From positions 1 to 42,732 of the forward strand of contig JAJYNP010000258.1 of NCBI GenBank assembly GCA_021786265.1: a DNA stretch of 42,732 nucleotides. The letters run 5' to 3'. The translations under genes and the position numbers were made by a program. This document shows, one piece after another, positions 1-7,736 of the stretch. The DNA is from Chloroflexota bacterium. Lineage in GTDB: Bacteria; Chloroflexota; Limnocylindria; Limnocylindrales; CSP1-4. Position 1 is the stretch's first letter, and the number at the start of each line of letters is the position of its first letter. The notes under the pieces are model-generated. The model was not told the DNA's origin. It worked only from the letters and a program-made list of their open reading frames with translations, and made no database searches.

Positions 1-87
1 TGGACGCCCGACGCGTGGGCGTCCTACAGCGCGGCCATGTCCGCGCCCGAGGTGCTCGCCGAGCACCTCCAGGGCCTTGGGTTCTGA
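1..87 (+). CDS. mraZ: MraZ, C-terminal end (partial)
   Basis: The window opens inside this gene; 28 codons are read before a TGA at 85-87. The visible tail has a Trp-x-x-Tyr-x-x-x-Met helix followed by LAEHLQGLGF. This fits the last helix of MraZ, the dcw-cluster transcription factor, whose C-terminus usually carries a W..Y motif and an AE.L..LG ending. MraZ is also the gene normally found just upstream of rsmH, which lies 55 bp downstream here. Only the tail is visible, so the DNA-binding part cannot be checked, and the call rests on position plus a short motif. Confidence 0.6.
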   Translation, partial: WTPDAWASYSAAMSAPEVLAEHLQGLGF

Positions 88-142
88 TCGTCGTCGCGCA
101 TCTCCAGGATCCGGACGGGATCCGTCCCTGGGGACCCCGGTG

Positions 143-1087
143 ATGGAGGCAGGGCACGTACCGGTGATGGTGGAGGAGGTCATGCAGGCACTCGCTCCCC
201 GTCCGGGCAGCCTCCAGATCGACGGGACCCTCGGGGGCGGTGGGCACGCCGTCCGGATCCTGGAGGCCATCTCCCCCGGCGGGAAGTTGCTGGGCCTCGA
301 CGCGGATCCGGCCGCGATCGAACGTGCCCGCCACCGTCTGGCCCCGTACGGGGTCCGCGCGGTGCTGCGGCAGGCCAACTTCGAGGACCTTGCCGCGCTG
401 GCCGCAGAGAACGGTTTCGACCCTGCAGACGGTCTGCTGCTGGACCTCGGCCTCAGCTCCCACCAGCTGGCAGACGAGGCGCGGGGGTTCAGCTTCCGTG
501 CGGCAGGCGCCCTCGACATGCGCTTCGACCCAGCCCGGGGAGAGCCAGCGTCGGCGCTCCTGGAGCGGCTCGGAGAGCGCGAGCTGGCGGCGCTGTTCCG
601 GCGGTACGGGGAGGAGCCGTTTGCTGGACGGATCGCGCGGGCGATCGTCGAGGCGCGCGCACGAGCACCCCTGACGAGCGCGGCCGCCCTTGCCGATGTC
701 ATCGAGGGTGCGGTGCCTGCTCGACCCGCCGGGCGTCGCCGCGTGCACCCGGCGACGCGCGTCTTCCAGGCGCTGCGGATCGCCGTCAACCGCGAACTCG
801 AGGTGCTGGAGGCCGTGCTGGCGGCCGGCGTGCAGATCCTGCGGCCGGGCGGCCGGATCGTGGTGCTCACGTACCACTCGCTCGAGGACCGCATCGTCAA
901 GCGATTCATCGCCGCGGAGCGGCGCGGATGCGTCTGCCCGCCGGAGGTGCCGGTCTGCGTGTGCGGTCGCTCCCCGCGGCTGCGCGTGGTCCCCGGCACA
1001 CCTGCCACGCCGTCGCAGGACGAAGTGGCGTCGAACCCCAGGTCCCGGAGCGCGCGCCTCCGGGCCGCCGAGCGCCTGGCGGCGTGA
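143..1087 (+). CDS. rsmH: 16S rRNA (cytosine(1402)-N(4))-methyltransferase RsmH
   Basis: RsmH (MraW) methylates N4 of C1402 in the decoding centre of 16S rRNA using S-adenosylmethionine, in the cytoplasm. The 314-residue product is full length for the family. It shows the HVPVM start, the SAM-binding DGTLGGGGHA at about residues 27-36, GLDADP, the LDLGLSSHQL block, HPATRVFQALRIAVN and the LTYHSLEDRIVKRF motif. ATG 143 is chosen because the conserved HVPVM begins four residues later. A TTG at 77 in the same frame would add 22 unconserved residues and overlap mraZ, and GTG 140 is a one-codon alternative. It is the first complete gene of the dcw cluster. Confidence 0.95.
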   Translation: MEAGHVPVMVEEVMQALAPRPGSLQIDGTLGGGGHAVRILEAISPGGKLLGLDADPAAIERARHRLAPYGVRAVLRQANFEDLAALAAENGFDPADGLLLDLGLSSHQLADEARGFSFRAAGALDMRFDPARGEPASALLERLGERELAALFRRYGEEPFAGRIARAIVEARARAPLTSAAALADVIEGAVPARPAGRRRVHPATRVFQALRIAVNRELEVLEAVLAAGVQILRPGGRIVVLTYHSLEDRIVKRFIAAERRGCVCPPEVPVCVCGRSPRLRVVPGTPATPSQDEVASNPRSRSARLRAAERLAA

Positions 1088-1124
1088 CGGCAACGGCGTC
1101 GGACACCGAGGAGGAGGGATCCAG

Positions 1125-1328
1125 GTGAGCAGACGACACCAGCAGAGCCGGCGGCGCTCCTACGGCCGGCGGCAGCACGAGGTGCGCGAGCGGCGAGATC
1201 GGCTGGAGGAGTTGCTCCACGATGAGCGCGGGTTCCCCATGCTGGTCGAGCGCGACTCGGCCGCGGACCGGCTCGCCAGGCTGGCATTCGGTGTGACGCC
1301 CCTGGGCTGGGCCGAGGGGGCGGCCTGA
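1125..1328 (+). CDS. Small basic hypothetical protein between rsmH and ftsL
   Basis: A 67-residue reading frame starts at GTG 1125, with GAGGAGGG at 1110-1117 as a strong ribosome binding site. Its stop overlaps the next ATG by one base (TGATG), so it looks translationally coupled to the ftsL-like gene. The first 30 residues are rich in Arg and Gln/His (SRRHQQSRRRSYGRRQ). They are followed by a short charged helix (RERRDRLEELLHDERG) and a hydrophobic tail ending GVTPLGWAEGAA. There is no membrane segment. I do not recognise the family. The RBS and overlap support a real gene; position suggests a clade-specific accessory in wall synthesis or division. Confidence 0.65.
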   Translation: MSRRHQQSRRRSYGRRQHEVRERRDRLEELLHDERGFPMLVERDSAADRLARLAFGVTPLGWAEGAA

Positions 1329-1681
1329 TGGCGGTTGCCGGCGGGACGCGCTACTACCCGCTTCGCTCGCCCGCGCTGCCGAGGCGGCGCCAGGCGGCGA
1401 GGATCCGGGCAGGGCGGCGGGCGAGCCGGGTCGGCCTCGCGATGACCGCGATCCTGGTCTCGTTCCTGCTGGGCCTCTTCTACCTGACGCAGACGGTCCG
1501 CGTCGCCGCCACCAACTACGACATCGACGGGCTGATCGCCCAGCGCGACCAGATGACCCAGCAGATCCAGTCGCTGCAGGGCGACATCGCGACCCTGGGC
1601 GCCGAGATCTCCGTCACCCGCCGGGCGCAGCAACTCGGGCTCAACCCGCTGGGCGCCCCGCTCTGGGTCCGGGGTCGATAG
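1328..1681 (+). CDS. ftsL: FtsL/DivIC-like septum formation protein
   Basis: This 117-residue bitopic protein has a basic cytoplasmic tail (residues 1-35), one membrane helix around VGLAMTAILVSFLLGLFYLT (about 36-55), then an extracytoplasmic coiled coil (IDGLIAQRDQMTQQIQSLQG). That is the FtsL/DivIC plan; these proteins form the FtsQ-FtsL-FtsB scaffold that activates FtsW-FtsI. Primary sequence in this family is barely conserved, so the call rests on topology, length and its place between rsmH and ftsI. FtsB/DivIC cannot be excluded by sequence alone. The start overlaps the preceding stop by one base and ftsI follows six bases after the TAG. Confidence 0.8.
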   Translation: MAVAGGTRYYPLRSPALPRRRQAARIRAGRRASRVGLAMTAILVSFLLGLFYLTQTVRVAATNYDIDGLIAQRDQMTQQIQSLQGDIATLGAEISVTRRAQQLGLNPLGAPLWVRGR

Positions 1682-1687
1682 CGACCG

Positions 1688-3589
1688 ATGCTGGGACGGA
1701 CGGATCGGCGTGGCCGCCTCGTCGTCGTCCTCGTCGTCTTCGTGTTGCTGTCCTCCGTGGCCGGGGCGCGCCTGGCGTACTGGCAGGTGGCCGCGCACGA
1801 CCAGCTGGTGGGGCTGGCCCAGCAGCAGCTCGAGCGGCCGGCCGTGGAACCGGCGACCCGGGGCTCCATCTACGATCGGACGGGCGTCCTGCTGGCCACC
1901 ACCGTGTACCGGGACCAGCTGGTCGCGTACCCCGGCCAGATCGCCGCGGCCGACCGACCGGCGATGGCCACCGCGCTCGCGTCGATCCTGGGCCTCGATG
2001 CGAGGGGATCCGCCGCCCTCGCCGCCCGGCTGGATTCGAATGCCGCCTACGTGGTGCTGGCCGACCAGCTCACGACGGCCCAGAGCCAGGCCGTACAGGC
2101 AGGTCTCGACAGCGGCTCGCTGACGGAGCTCGGCCTGGAGCCGCAGCCGGTGCGCGTCTACCCCAACCCGGGAGGTGCGCCCGATACCACCCTGGCGAGC
2201 CAGCTGCTCGGGTTCGTCAACGACGGCGGGCAGGGGCAGTACGGGGTCGAGCAGCGCTACCAGGCGCTGCTGGCCGGACAGCCCCGCGTCGTGATGGCGG
2301 AGCGCGACGTGGCCGGCCGGCCGATCGCCGGCACGGAGACCGTGACGAACCCTGGCGCGCCGGGCGAGAACCTGCGCCTGACCCTCGACGCCGGGTTGCA
2401 GCTGGCGGTCGAGAAGGAGCTCAACGCGGCGTGGATCGCCGATGACGCGACGAGCGCGAGCGCCATCGTGATGGACGCCGCCAGTGGCGCCGTCCTGGCC
2501 TGGGCGAGCGAGCCGGGGTACAACGCCAACGACTACCAGGCCGTCGCCCGGCAGGCGCCCGCGGACTTTGTCGACCCCCTGATCAGCCAGGTATACGAGC
2601 CCGGCTCGGTCATGAAGATGTTCACCGCCACGGCCGCGATCGAGAAGAAGGTCGTGACGCCCACCACCCTGATCAACGACAGCGGCGTGATGCAGATCGG
2701 GCCGGTCCAGATCGCGGACGCCGACCGCCGGCCGATGGGCATGATCCCGTTCGAGAAGGTCATCGCCTACTCGCGCAACGTCGGGGCGGCACGCGTCGCC
2801 CGGATGCTGGGGAGCACGGTGAGCAGCGCGTCCGCCAGCCTGTACGCGTCCTGGACCAGGATGGGGATCGGACAGCTCACGGGGGTCGACCTCGCGGGTG
2901 AGCTCCCCGGGCTCGTGACCGACCCTGCCTCCACCCCCTGGTCCGCGGTGGATCTGGCCAACCATGCGTTCGGCCAGGGCGTGGCGGTCACGCTGGCCCA
3001 GCTTGCCCGTGGCTACGCCGCGATGGTGAACGGCGGCAATCTCGTGGAACCGCACGTGGTGGAGGAGATCGGCGATCGCCCCGCGCAGGTTCCCGCGCCG
3101 GTGCCGGTCATCAGCTCGAGCCTCTCGGCGACCCTGGTCCGGATGATGCGGTACACCGTGACGGCGGTTCCCTGGTACGCGGCCTGGACGCTCATCCCGG
3201 GCTACGACGTGGGCGGCAAGACCGGTACGGCCCAGATCTGGGACTCGAAGACCGGGAACTGGATGGCCAACCACTTCGACTTCACGTTCGTCGGCTATCT
3301 CGGGCGCGAGCACCCGGAGCTGATCATCGCGGTCGAGATCGACCACGGCCGGCCGGACATCATCGGTCAGGGCATCTTCCAGCAGAACATCACCTCGAAC
3401 GAGCTGTTCCGGCGGATCGGCCGTGACGCGATCCAGGCGCTCGACATGGCGCCGCTGCCGAAGTCGTCGCAGCAGCCGTCGACCCCGAGCCCTTCCCTGC
3501 CCCCCGGCGAGCCCACGCCGATCCCCACGGCCGTCCCGCCGTGGAGTGGCGAGGTGCCGGTCGCCACGTCCTCCCCCGGTCCCCCGTAG
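1688..3589 (+). CDS. ftsI: Peptidoglycan D,D-transpeptidase FtsI (PBP2/PBP3-type)
   Basis: FtsI is the septal class B penicillin-binding protein that cross-links peptidoglycan on the outer face of the membrane. The 633-residue product has an N-terminal membrane anchor (LVVVLVVFVLLSSVAGARLAYWQV), the pedestal motif RGSIYDRTG, and all three transpeptidase motifs. These are SVMK with nucleophile Ser307 and Lys310, SRN at 362-364, and KTGT at 511-514. No PASTA domain follows; the last 35 or so residues are a Pro/Ser-rich tail. It lies six bases after the ftsL-like gene and 10 bases before murF. No murE lies between it and murF. Confidence 0.95.
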   Translation: MLGRTDRRGRLVVVLVVFVLLSSVAGARLAYWQVAAHDQLVGLAQQQLERPAVEPATRGSIYDRTGVLLATTVYRDQLVAYPGQIAAADRPAMATALASILGLDARGSAALAARLDSNAAYVVLADQLTTAQSQAVQAGLDSGSLTELGLEPQPVRVYPNPGGAPDTTLASQLLGFVNDGGQGQYGVEQRYQALLAGQPRVVMAERDVAGRPIAGTETVTNPGAPGENLRLTLDAGLQLAVEKELNAAWIADDATSASAIVMDAASGAVLAWASEPGYNANDYQAVARQAPADFVDPLISQVYEPGSVMKMFTATAAIEKKVVTPTTLINDSGVMQIGPVQIADADRRPMGMIPFEKVIAYSRNVGAARVARMLGSTVSSASASLYASWTRMGIGQLTGVDLAGELPGLVTDPASTPWSAVDLANHAFGQGVAVTLAQLARGYAAMVNGGNLVEPHVVEEIGDRPAQVPAPVPVISSSLSATLVRMMRYTVTAVPWYAAWTLIPGYDVGGKTGTAQIWDSKTGNWMANHFDFTFVGYLGREHPELIIAVEIDHGRPDIIGQGIFQQNITSNELFRRIGRDAIQALDMAPLPKSSQQPSTPSPSLPPGEPTPIPTAVPPWSGEVPVATSSPGPP

Positions 3590-3599
3590 CGGGGCCGCC

Positions 3600-5108
3600 A
3601 TGCGAGAATGGCCCCTGACCGTGAGTGACGCCCCGAGCCCGGGAACGAGCGCCGCCGATGCCCTGGACGGTCCGGGGATCGCGGCCATCACCGCTGGGCA
3701 ACTCCTCCGAGCCTCCACCCGCCCGGTTCGCCGTGCTGCGGTCGATTCGCGTCGCGTCGAGCCCGGCATGCTGTTCGTCGCGCTGCCGGGCGAGCATACC
3801 GATGGACACCGCCACCTCGCTGACGCGGTCCGGCGCGGGGCGGCCGCACTCCTGGTGACGCGCCCGGTCCCGGACACCGAGCTCGCCGCCCTGTTCGCCG
3901 CGGCCCCCGGTGGATGCTCGATCGTGCGGGTGGCCGACGGCCTCGCCGCCCTCCAGTCGCTCGCCGCCTCCTGGCGGGGCCGGTTCGACCCGCTGGTCGT
4001 CGGGATCACCGGGTCCATCGCCAAGACCTCGACCAAGGAGGCGGTCGCGACCGTCCTTGCCGAGCGCCGTCGCGTGCTGCGCAGCGAGGGGAACGAGAAC
4101 AACGAGATCGGCCTGCCGCTGACGCTGCTCCGCCTGGAACGCGGGCACGAGGTGGCGGTCCTCGAGATGGGGATGTACGTGCCGGGCGAGATCGCGCAGC
4201 TGGCCGCCATCGCGCGGCCACGTATCGGCATCGTGACCGCCGTGCGCGGCGTGCACCTCGAACGGGCCGGGTCGATCGAGGCGATCGAAGAGGGCAAGGG
4301 GCAGCTCGTCGAGGCCCTTCCGCGGGACGGGACCGCGATCCTCAACATCGACGACGAACGCGTGCGGCGCATGGATCGACGGACTCGTGCCCGCGTGTTG
4401 ACGTACGGGTTCGGGGAGGGCGCGGACGTCACGGCCCGGTCGGTGACGTCGCTGGGACTCGAGGGGATGCGGTTCCGCCTGCGGCTGCCCGGTGAAGCCC
4501 TGCGCCCTGTACGGCTCCCGGTGCTCGGCCGGCACGGCGTCCACAACGGACTCGCCGCGGCCGCCGCCGGGGTCGCCTGCGGGCTCGATGCCGACGGGAT
4601 CGTGGCGGGCCTGGAGCGCGGCTGGCAGGCACCGCACCGGGACGCCCTGCGCCGCGTGGGCCCGTGGCTCGTGCTCGACGACACCTACAACGCCGGCCCG
4701 GACTCCATGGCCGCGGCTCTCGATCTCCTGGCGACATTGCCCGGGCGCCGCGTGGCCGTGCTGGGAGAGATGCTCGAGCTCGGGCCCGAGGCGCCCGCGC
4801 TGCATCGCGCCGTGGGGATCCGCGCGGCGCGCAGCGCGGACCTGCTGGTGGCGATCGGGGAGGGCGGGGCGCCCATCGCGGACGGGGCTCTGGCGGCGGG
4901 GATGCCGGCAGGGGGCGTGCTGCGCGTCCCCGACCTCGAGGTGTCGCTGGCGACGCTGCTGGCCAGGCTCGAACCGGGCGACGTGGTGCTGTTCAAGGCC
5001 TCCCGCGGCCTGGGCATGGATCCGCGGATTCGGTCCGCTCGTGGTCTGGGCCTGGACGACCTGGTGGCCGCGCTCGAACGCGCGGCGGGCATGGGCGGGG
5101 CGGCGTGA
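3600..5108 (+). CDS. murF: UDP-MurNAc-tripeptide:D-Ala-D-Ala ligase MurF
   Basis: MurF adds the D-Ala-D-Ala dipeptide to UDP-MurNAc-tripeptide with ATP, the last cytoplasmic precursor step. Family blocks are clear: the VDSRRVEPGMLFVAL N-domain, the P-loop region GITGSIAKTSTKE, GNENNEIGLPLTLL, LEMGMYVPGEIAQLA, the HLERAGSIEAIEEGKGQL block, DDTYNAGPDSM and LGEMLELG. The NxNNEIG and DDTYNAGP motifs distinguish it from MurE. The P-loop is unusual in having Ala where Gly normally precedes the catalytic Lys. ATG 3600 gives 502 residues; GTG 3621 is a plausible alternative. The stop overlaps the mraY GTG (GTGA). Confidence 0.93.
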   Translation: MREWPLTVSDAPSPGTSAADALDGPGIAAITAGQLLRASTRPVRRAAVDSRRVEPGMLFVALPGEHTDGHRHLADAVRRGAAALLVTRPVPDTELAALFAAAPGGCSIVRVADGLAALQSLAASWRGRFDPLVVGITGSIAKTSTKEAVATVLAERRRVLRSEGNENNEIGLPLTLLRLERGHEVAVLEMGMYVPGEIAQLAAIARPRIGIVTAVRGVHLERAGSIEAIEEGKGQLVEALPRDGTAILNIDDERVRRMDRRTRARVLTYGFGEGADVTARSVTSLGLEGMRFRLRLPGEALRPVRLPVLGRHGVHNGLAAAAAGVACGLDADGIVAGLERGWQAPHRDALRRVGPWLVLDDTYNAGPDSMAAALDLLATLPGRRVAVLGEMLELGPEAPALHRAVGIRAARSADLLVAIGEGGAPIADGALAAGMPAGGVLRVPDLEVSLATLLARLEPGDVVLFKASRGLGMDPRIRSARGLGLDDLVAALERAAGMGGAA

Positions 5109-6091
5109 ACGGCCTGCTGGTCCAGGGCCTGGTCGGGGGTCTCCTGCTCGCCTTCGCCATCGTCGTGATCCTCATGCGGCCCTACATCCAGCTCCTGCAG
5201 TGGCTCGGGTTCGGCAAGCACATCCGCGCCGAGGAGCCGGACAGCCACACCGGCAAGGAGGGGACGCCCACCATGGGTGGCCTGCTCCTGATCGCGGTGG
5301 TGATCGTCCTTGCGCTCGGCCTCGGGATCTACGACGCGTCGACCTACGCGCCCCTGGCGGCGCTCGGCGGTGTCGGGATCCTGGGTGCCGTGGACGACTA
5401 CCTGAACGCGCGGCGCGGCGAGGGGATCACCGCGCGGCAGAAGCTGCTCTGGCAGACCGTCGTGGCGATCGCGGCCGCCATCTACCTGCAGCGCCACTAC
5501 GACCTTCTCGGCTTTCGGGTGCCGTTCGTGGGCGACTTCAACGTGGGCCCGTGGATCTGGATCGCGGTGGCGGCGTTCGCCATCATCAGCGCCAGCAACG
5601 GCGTGAACATCACGGACGGCCTGGACGGGCTGGCCGCCGGGACGCTCGTCTTCAGCTACATCGCCTACCTCATCATCGCGCTGCTCAACTCGCCGAACCA
5701 GACCAACCTGGCGATCCTCTGCGCGATCATCATCGGCGCGCTGCTCGGGTTCCTCTGGTTCAACGTCCACCCGGCGCAGGTCTTCATGGGCGACTCGGGG
5801 TCGTTATCCCTGGGCGCCGCGCTCGCGGTGACGGCGCTGATCGCCGGGCAGGTGCTGATCCTGCCCATCATCGGGATCATCTTCGTGATCGAGGCCGGGT
5901 CGGTCGTGCTGCAGGTGGTCGCCGTCAAGACGATCGGCCGCCGGATCTTCCGCTGGACGCCCATCCACGGCCAGTTCGAGCTCGGCGGGTGGGACGAGGA
6001 GAAGATCACGCTCCGGTACTGGATCGTGGCCGCGCTGGCCGCCATGATCGGCGTCGTGCTCTTCCTCTCGTCGCTGCACATGCTGGCATGA
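5105..6091 (+). CDS. mraY: Phospho-MurNAc-pentapeptide transferase MraY
   Basis: MraY transfers phospho-MurNAc-pentapeptide to undecaprenyl phosphate, making lipid I in the membrane. The 328-residue polytopic protein has GTPTMGG near the N-terminus, the catalytic aspartates in GAVDDYLN, NGVNITDGLDGLAAG, VFMGDSGSLSLG, and the C-terminal loop PIHGQFELGGWDEEKI. In most MraY proteins that loop reads PxHHHFEL; here the second and third His are Gly and Gln. GTG 5105 is chosen because it overlaps the murF stop (GTGA) and gives the usual start just before the first membrane helix. Confidence 0.95.
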   Translation: MNGLLVQGLVGGLLLAFAIVVILMRPYIQLLQWLGFGKHIRAEEPDSHTGKEGTPTMGGLLLIAVVIVLALGLGIYDASTYAPLAALGGVGILGAVDDYLNARRGEGITARQKLLWQTVVAIAAAIYLQRHYDLLGFRVPFVGDFNVGPWIWIAVAAFAIISASNGVNITDGLDGLAAGTLVFSYIAYLIIALLNSPNQTNLAILCAIIIGALLGFLWFNVHPAQVFMGDSGSLSLGAALAVTALIAGQVLILPIIGIIFVIEAGSVVLQVVAVKTIGRRIFRWTPIHGQFELGGWDEEKITLRYWIVAALAAMIGVVLFLSSLHMLA

Positions 6092-6101
6092 GGGCGGCGG
6101 C

Positions 6102-7736
6102 GTGGCGGCAGAGGACCGCGTGCGGGCCGTGGCCGTGGCGAAGCGGCCGGATGGCGCGGCGATGAGCGGCACGGGGAAGAGCGGCGGGGGGATGAGCGGC
6201 GCGGCGGTCCCGATCGACCTGGACCGCCTGGCGCTCGACGCGTTCACCGGGCGGCCGGTGGCTGTGCTCGGCCTGGCCCGGAGCGGCATCGCGCTGGCCC
6301 GGTTCCTCGCCGACCGCGGCGCGCGGGTGACGGCCTACGACGTCCGCCCCGCCGCCGACCTGGCCGCCGCCCTGTCTGCGCTGGGCGAACGGCCGGTTCA
6401 CCTGCTGGCGGGGCCGGAGGTCGACCCCGCGGAGGCGCTCGGGGGGCAGGCGCTCGTTGCCTGCTCGCCGTCGATCAGCAGCCGGTACCCCACCACCGAG
6501 CCCCGGCTCCGGGCGGCGCTCGCCGCGCTGGAGGCCGAGGGCCGCGTGCCGGTGGTCAGCGAGGTGGACCTGTTCCTGCGCCTCTGTCCGGCACCCACGA
6601 TCGGGGTCACCGGGACGAAGGGGAAGACCACGACGAGCTCGCTCTGCGCGGCGGTGCTCGGCGCTGGGGCGCACCCGGTGCTGCTCGGCGGCAACATCGG
6701 GACCCCGCTGGTGGAGCGGCTTCCCGAGCTCACCTCCGAGCACCGGGTGGTGCTCGAGCTGTCTGAACTGCAGCTCCCGACGCTCTCCCGCGGCACGACC
6801 GTCGCCGTGTACACGCACGTGACGCAGGACCATCTCGACCGGCATGGCACGGTGGAGGCGTACCGGGCGGTCAAGCGGCGGCTCGCGGAGCTCGTGGCCG
6901 CCGACGGGGCGCTCGTGCTCAACGCGGAGGACCCGGTGAGCGCTGCGTACGCCGCCCTCGGGCGCACGAGGACGGTCACGTACCGCCGCCAGCGGCCGAT
7001 GCCGGGCGGCGTGGGGACGACCGGCGGGTGGCTCACGGCCGACGCGGTCGATCGACTCGGGCTGGCGGGTGGCGGCCAGGCGCCGCTGGGCCCGGGCGGC
7101 CGGATCCTTCCCCTGGACGAGATCCCGCTGGCCGGCGCCCACAACGTCAGCAATGTCCTGGCGGCCGTCGCGGTCGGGCTGCTCTTCGGGATCGCCCCCG
7201 ACGGCATCCGGCGCGCCGTGGCCGCCTTCCAGGCGGTCGAGCATCGCCTGGAGCCGGTCGACCGGCTGGACGGCGTGCTGTTCGTCAACGACTCGATGGG
7301 TACCCAGCCGGACGCGGTGATCGCCGCGCTGCGGAGCTTCGCGGGGCCGATCGTGCTGATCGCCGGCGGCCAGGACAAGGGCGTGCCGCTCGACGCCCTG
7401 GCCCGCGAGGCCGCGGAGCGGGCGGCGGCGGTGGTGCTGATCGGCGAGTCCGCGCCGCTGCTTGCCGGCGAGCTGGAGCGTGCCGGGCACCGGCACGTGG
7501 AGCGGGCGGCCACGCTCGAGGCGGCGGTGGCCCGTGCGGATGCGCTGGCACGCGAGGCGATGGCGGCGGCCGGGTCCGGCGCCGCCACGGTGCTGCTGAG
7601 CCCCGCGGCGGCGAGCTTCGACATGTTCACCGACTACGCGGCGCGTGGTCGCGCGTTCCGGGCCGCGGTCCTCGCGCTGGCGTCCGGGCGGGAGGGGATG
7701 CGGACGGCTGCCGAGGGAGGGGAGGGGGCACCATGA
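6102..7736 (+). CDS. murD: UDP-MurNAc-L-alanine:glutamate ligase MurD (divergent type)
   Basis: MurD adds glutamate to UDP-MurNAc-L-Ala with ATP. The protein has the N-terminal Rossmann block (VAVLGLARSGIALARFLADR), the P-loop GVTGTKGKTTTSSL, GGNIGTPLVERLPE, DHLDRHGTVEAYRAVK, EHRLEPV and the C-terminal LSPAAASFDMFTDYAARG. It is therefore a MurD-type ligase, not MurC or MurE. Several canonical motifs differ: SSFQL reads SELQL and NDSKATN reads NDSMGTQ. GTG 6102 is the earliest start; ATG 6162 or 6192 could be the true one, since the Rossmann block begins only around residue 49. It ends in an ATGA overlap with ftsW. Confidence 0.9.
   Translation: MAAEDRVRAVAVAKRPDGAAMSGTGKSGGGMSGAAVPIDLDRLALDAFTGRPVAVLGLARSGIALARFLADRGARVTAYDVRPAADLAAALSALGERPVHLLAGPEVDPAEALGGQALVACSPSISSRYPTTEPRLRAALAALEAEGRVPVVSEVDLFLRLCPAPTIGVTGTKGKTTTSSLCAAVLGAGAHPVLLGGNIGTPLVERLPELTSEHRVVLELSELQLPTLSRGTTVAVYTHVTQDHLDRHGTVEAYRAVKRRLAELVAADGALVLNAEDPVSAAYAALGRTRTVTYRRQRPMPGGVGTTGGWLTADAVDRLGLAGGGQAPLGPGGRILPLDEIPLAGAHNVSNVLAAVAVGLLFGIAPDGIRRAVAAFQAVEHRLEPVDRLDGVLFVNDSMGTQPDAVIAALRSFAGPIVLIAGGQDKGVPLDALAREAAERAAAVVLIGESAPLLAGELERAGHRHVERAATLEAAVARADALAREAMAAAGSGAATVLLSPAAASFDMFTDYAARGRAFRAAVLALASGREGMRTAAEGGEGAP

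Noticed and set aside
1160..4684. 1174-codon minus-strand open frame under ftsL, ftsI and murF
   Set aside because: It is antisense to three certain genes, has Arg/Pro/Ala-rich composition with no domain, and arises because GC-rich codons rarely give stops in the opposite frame.
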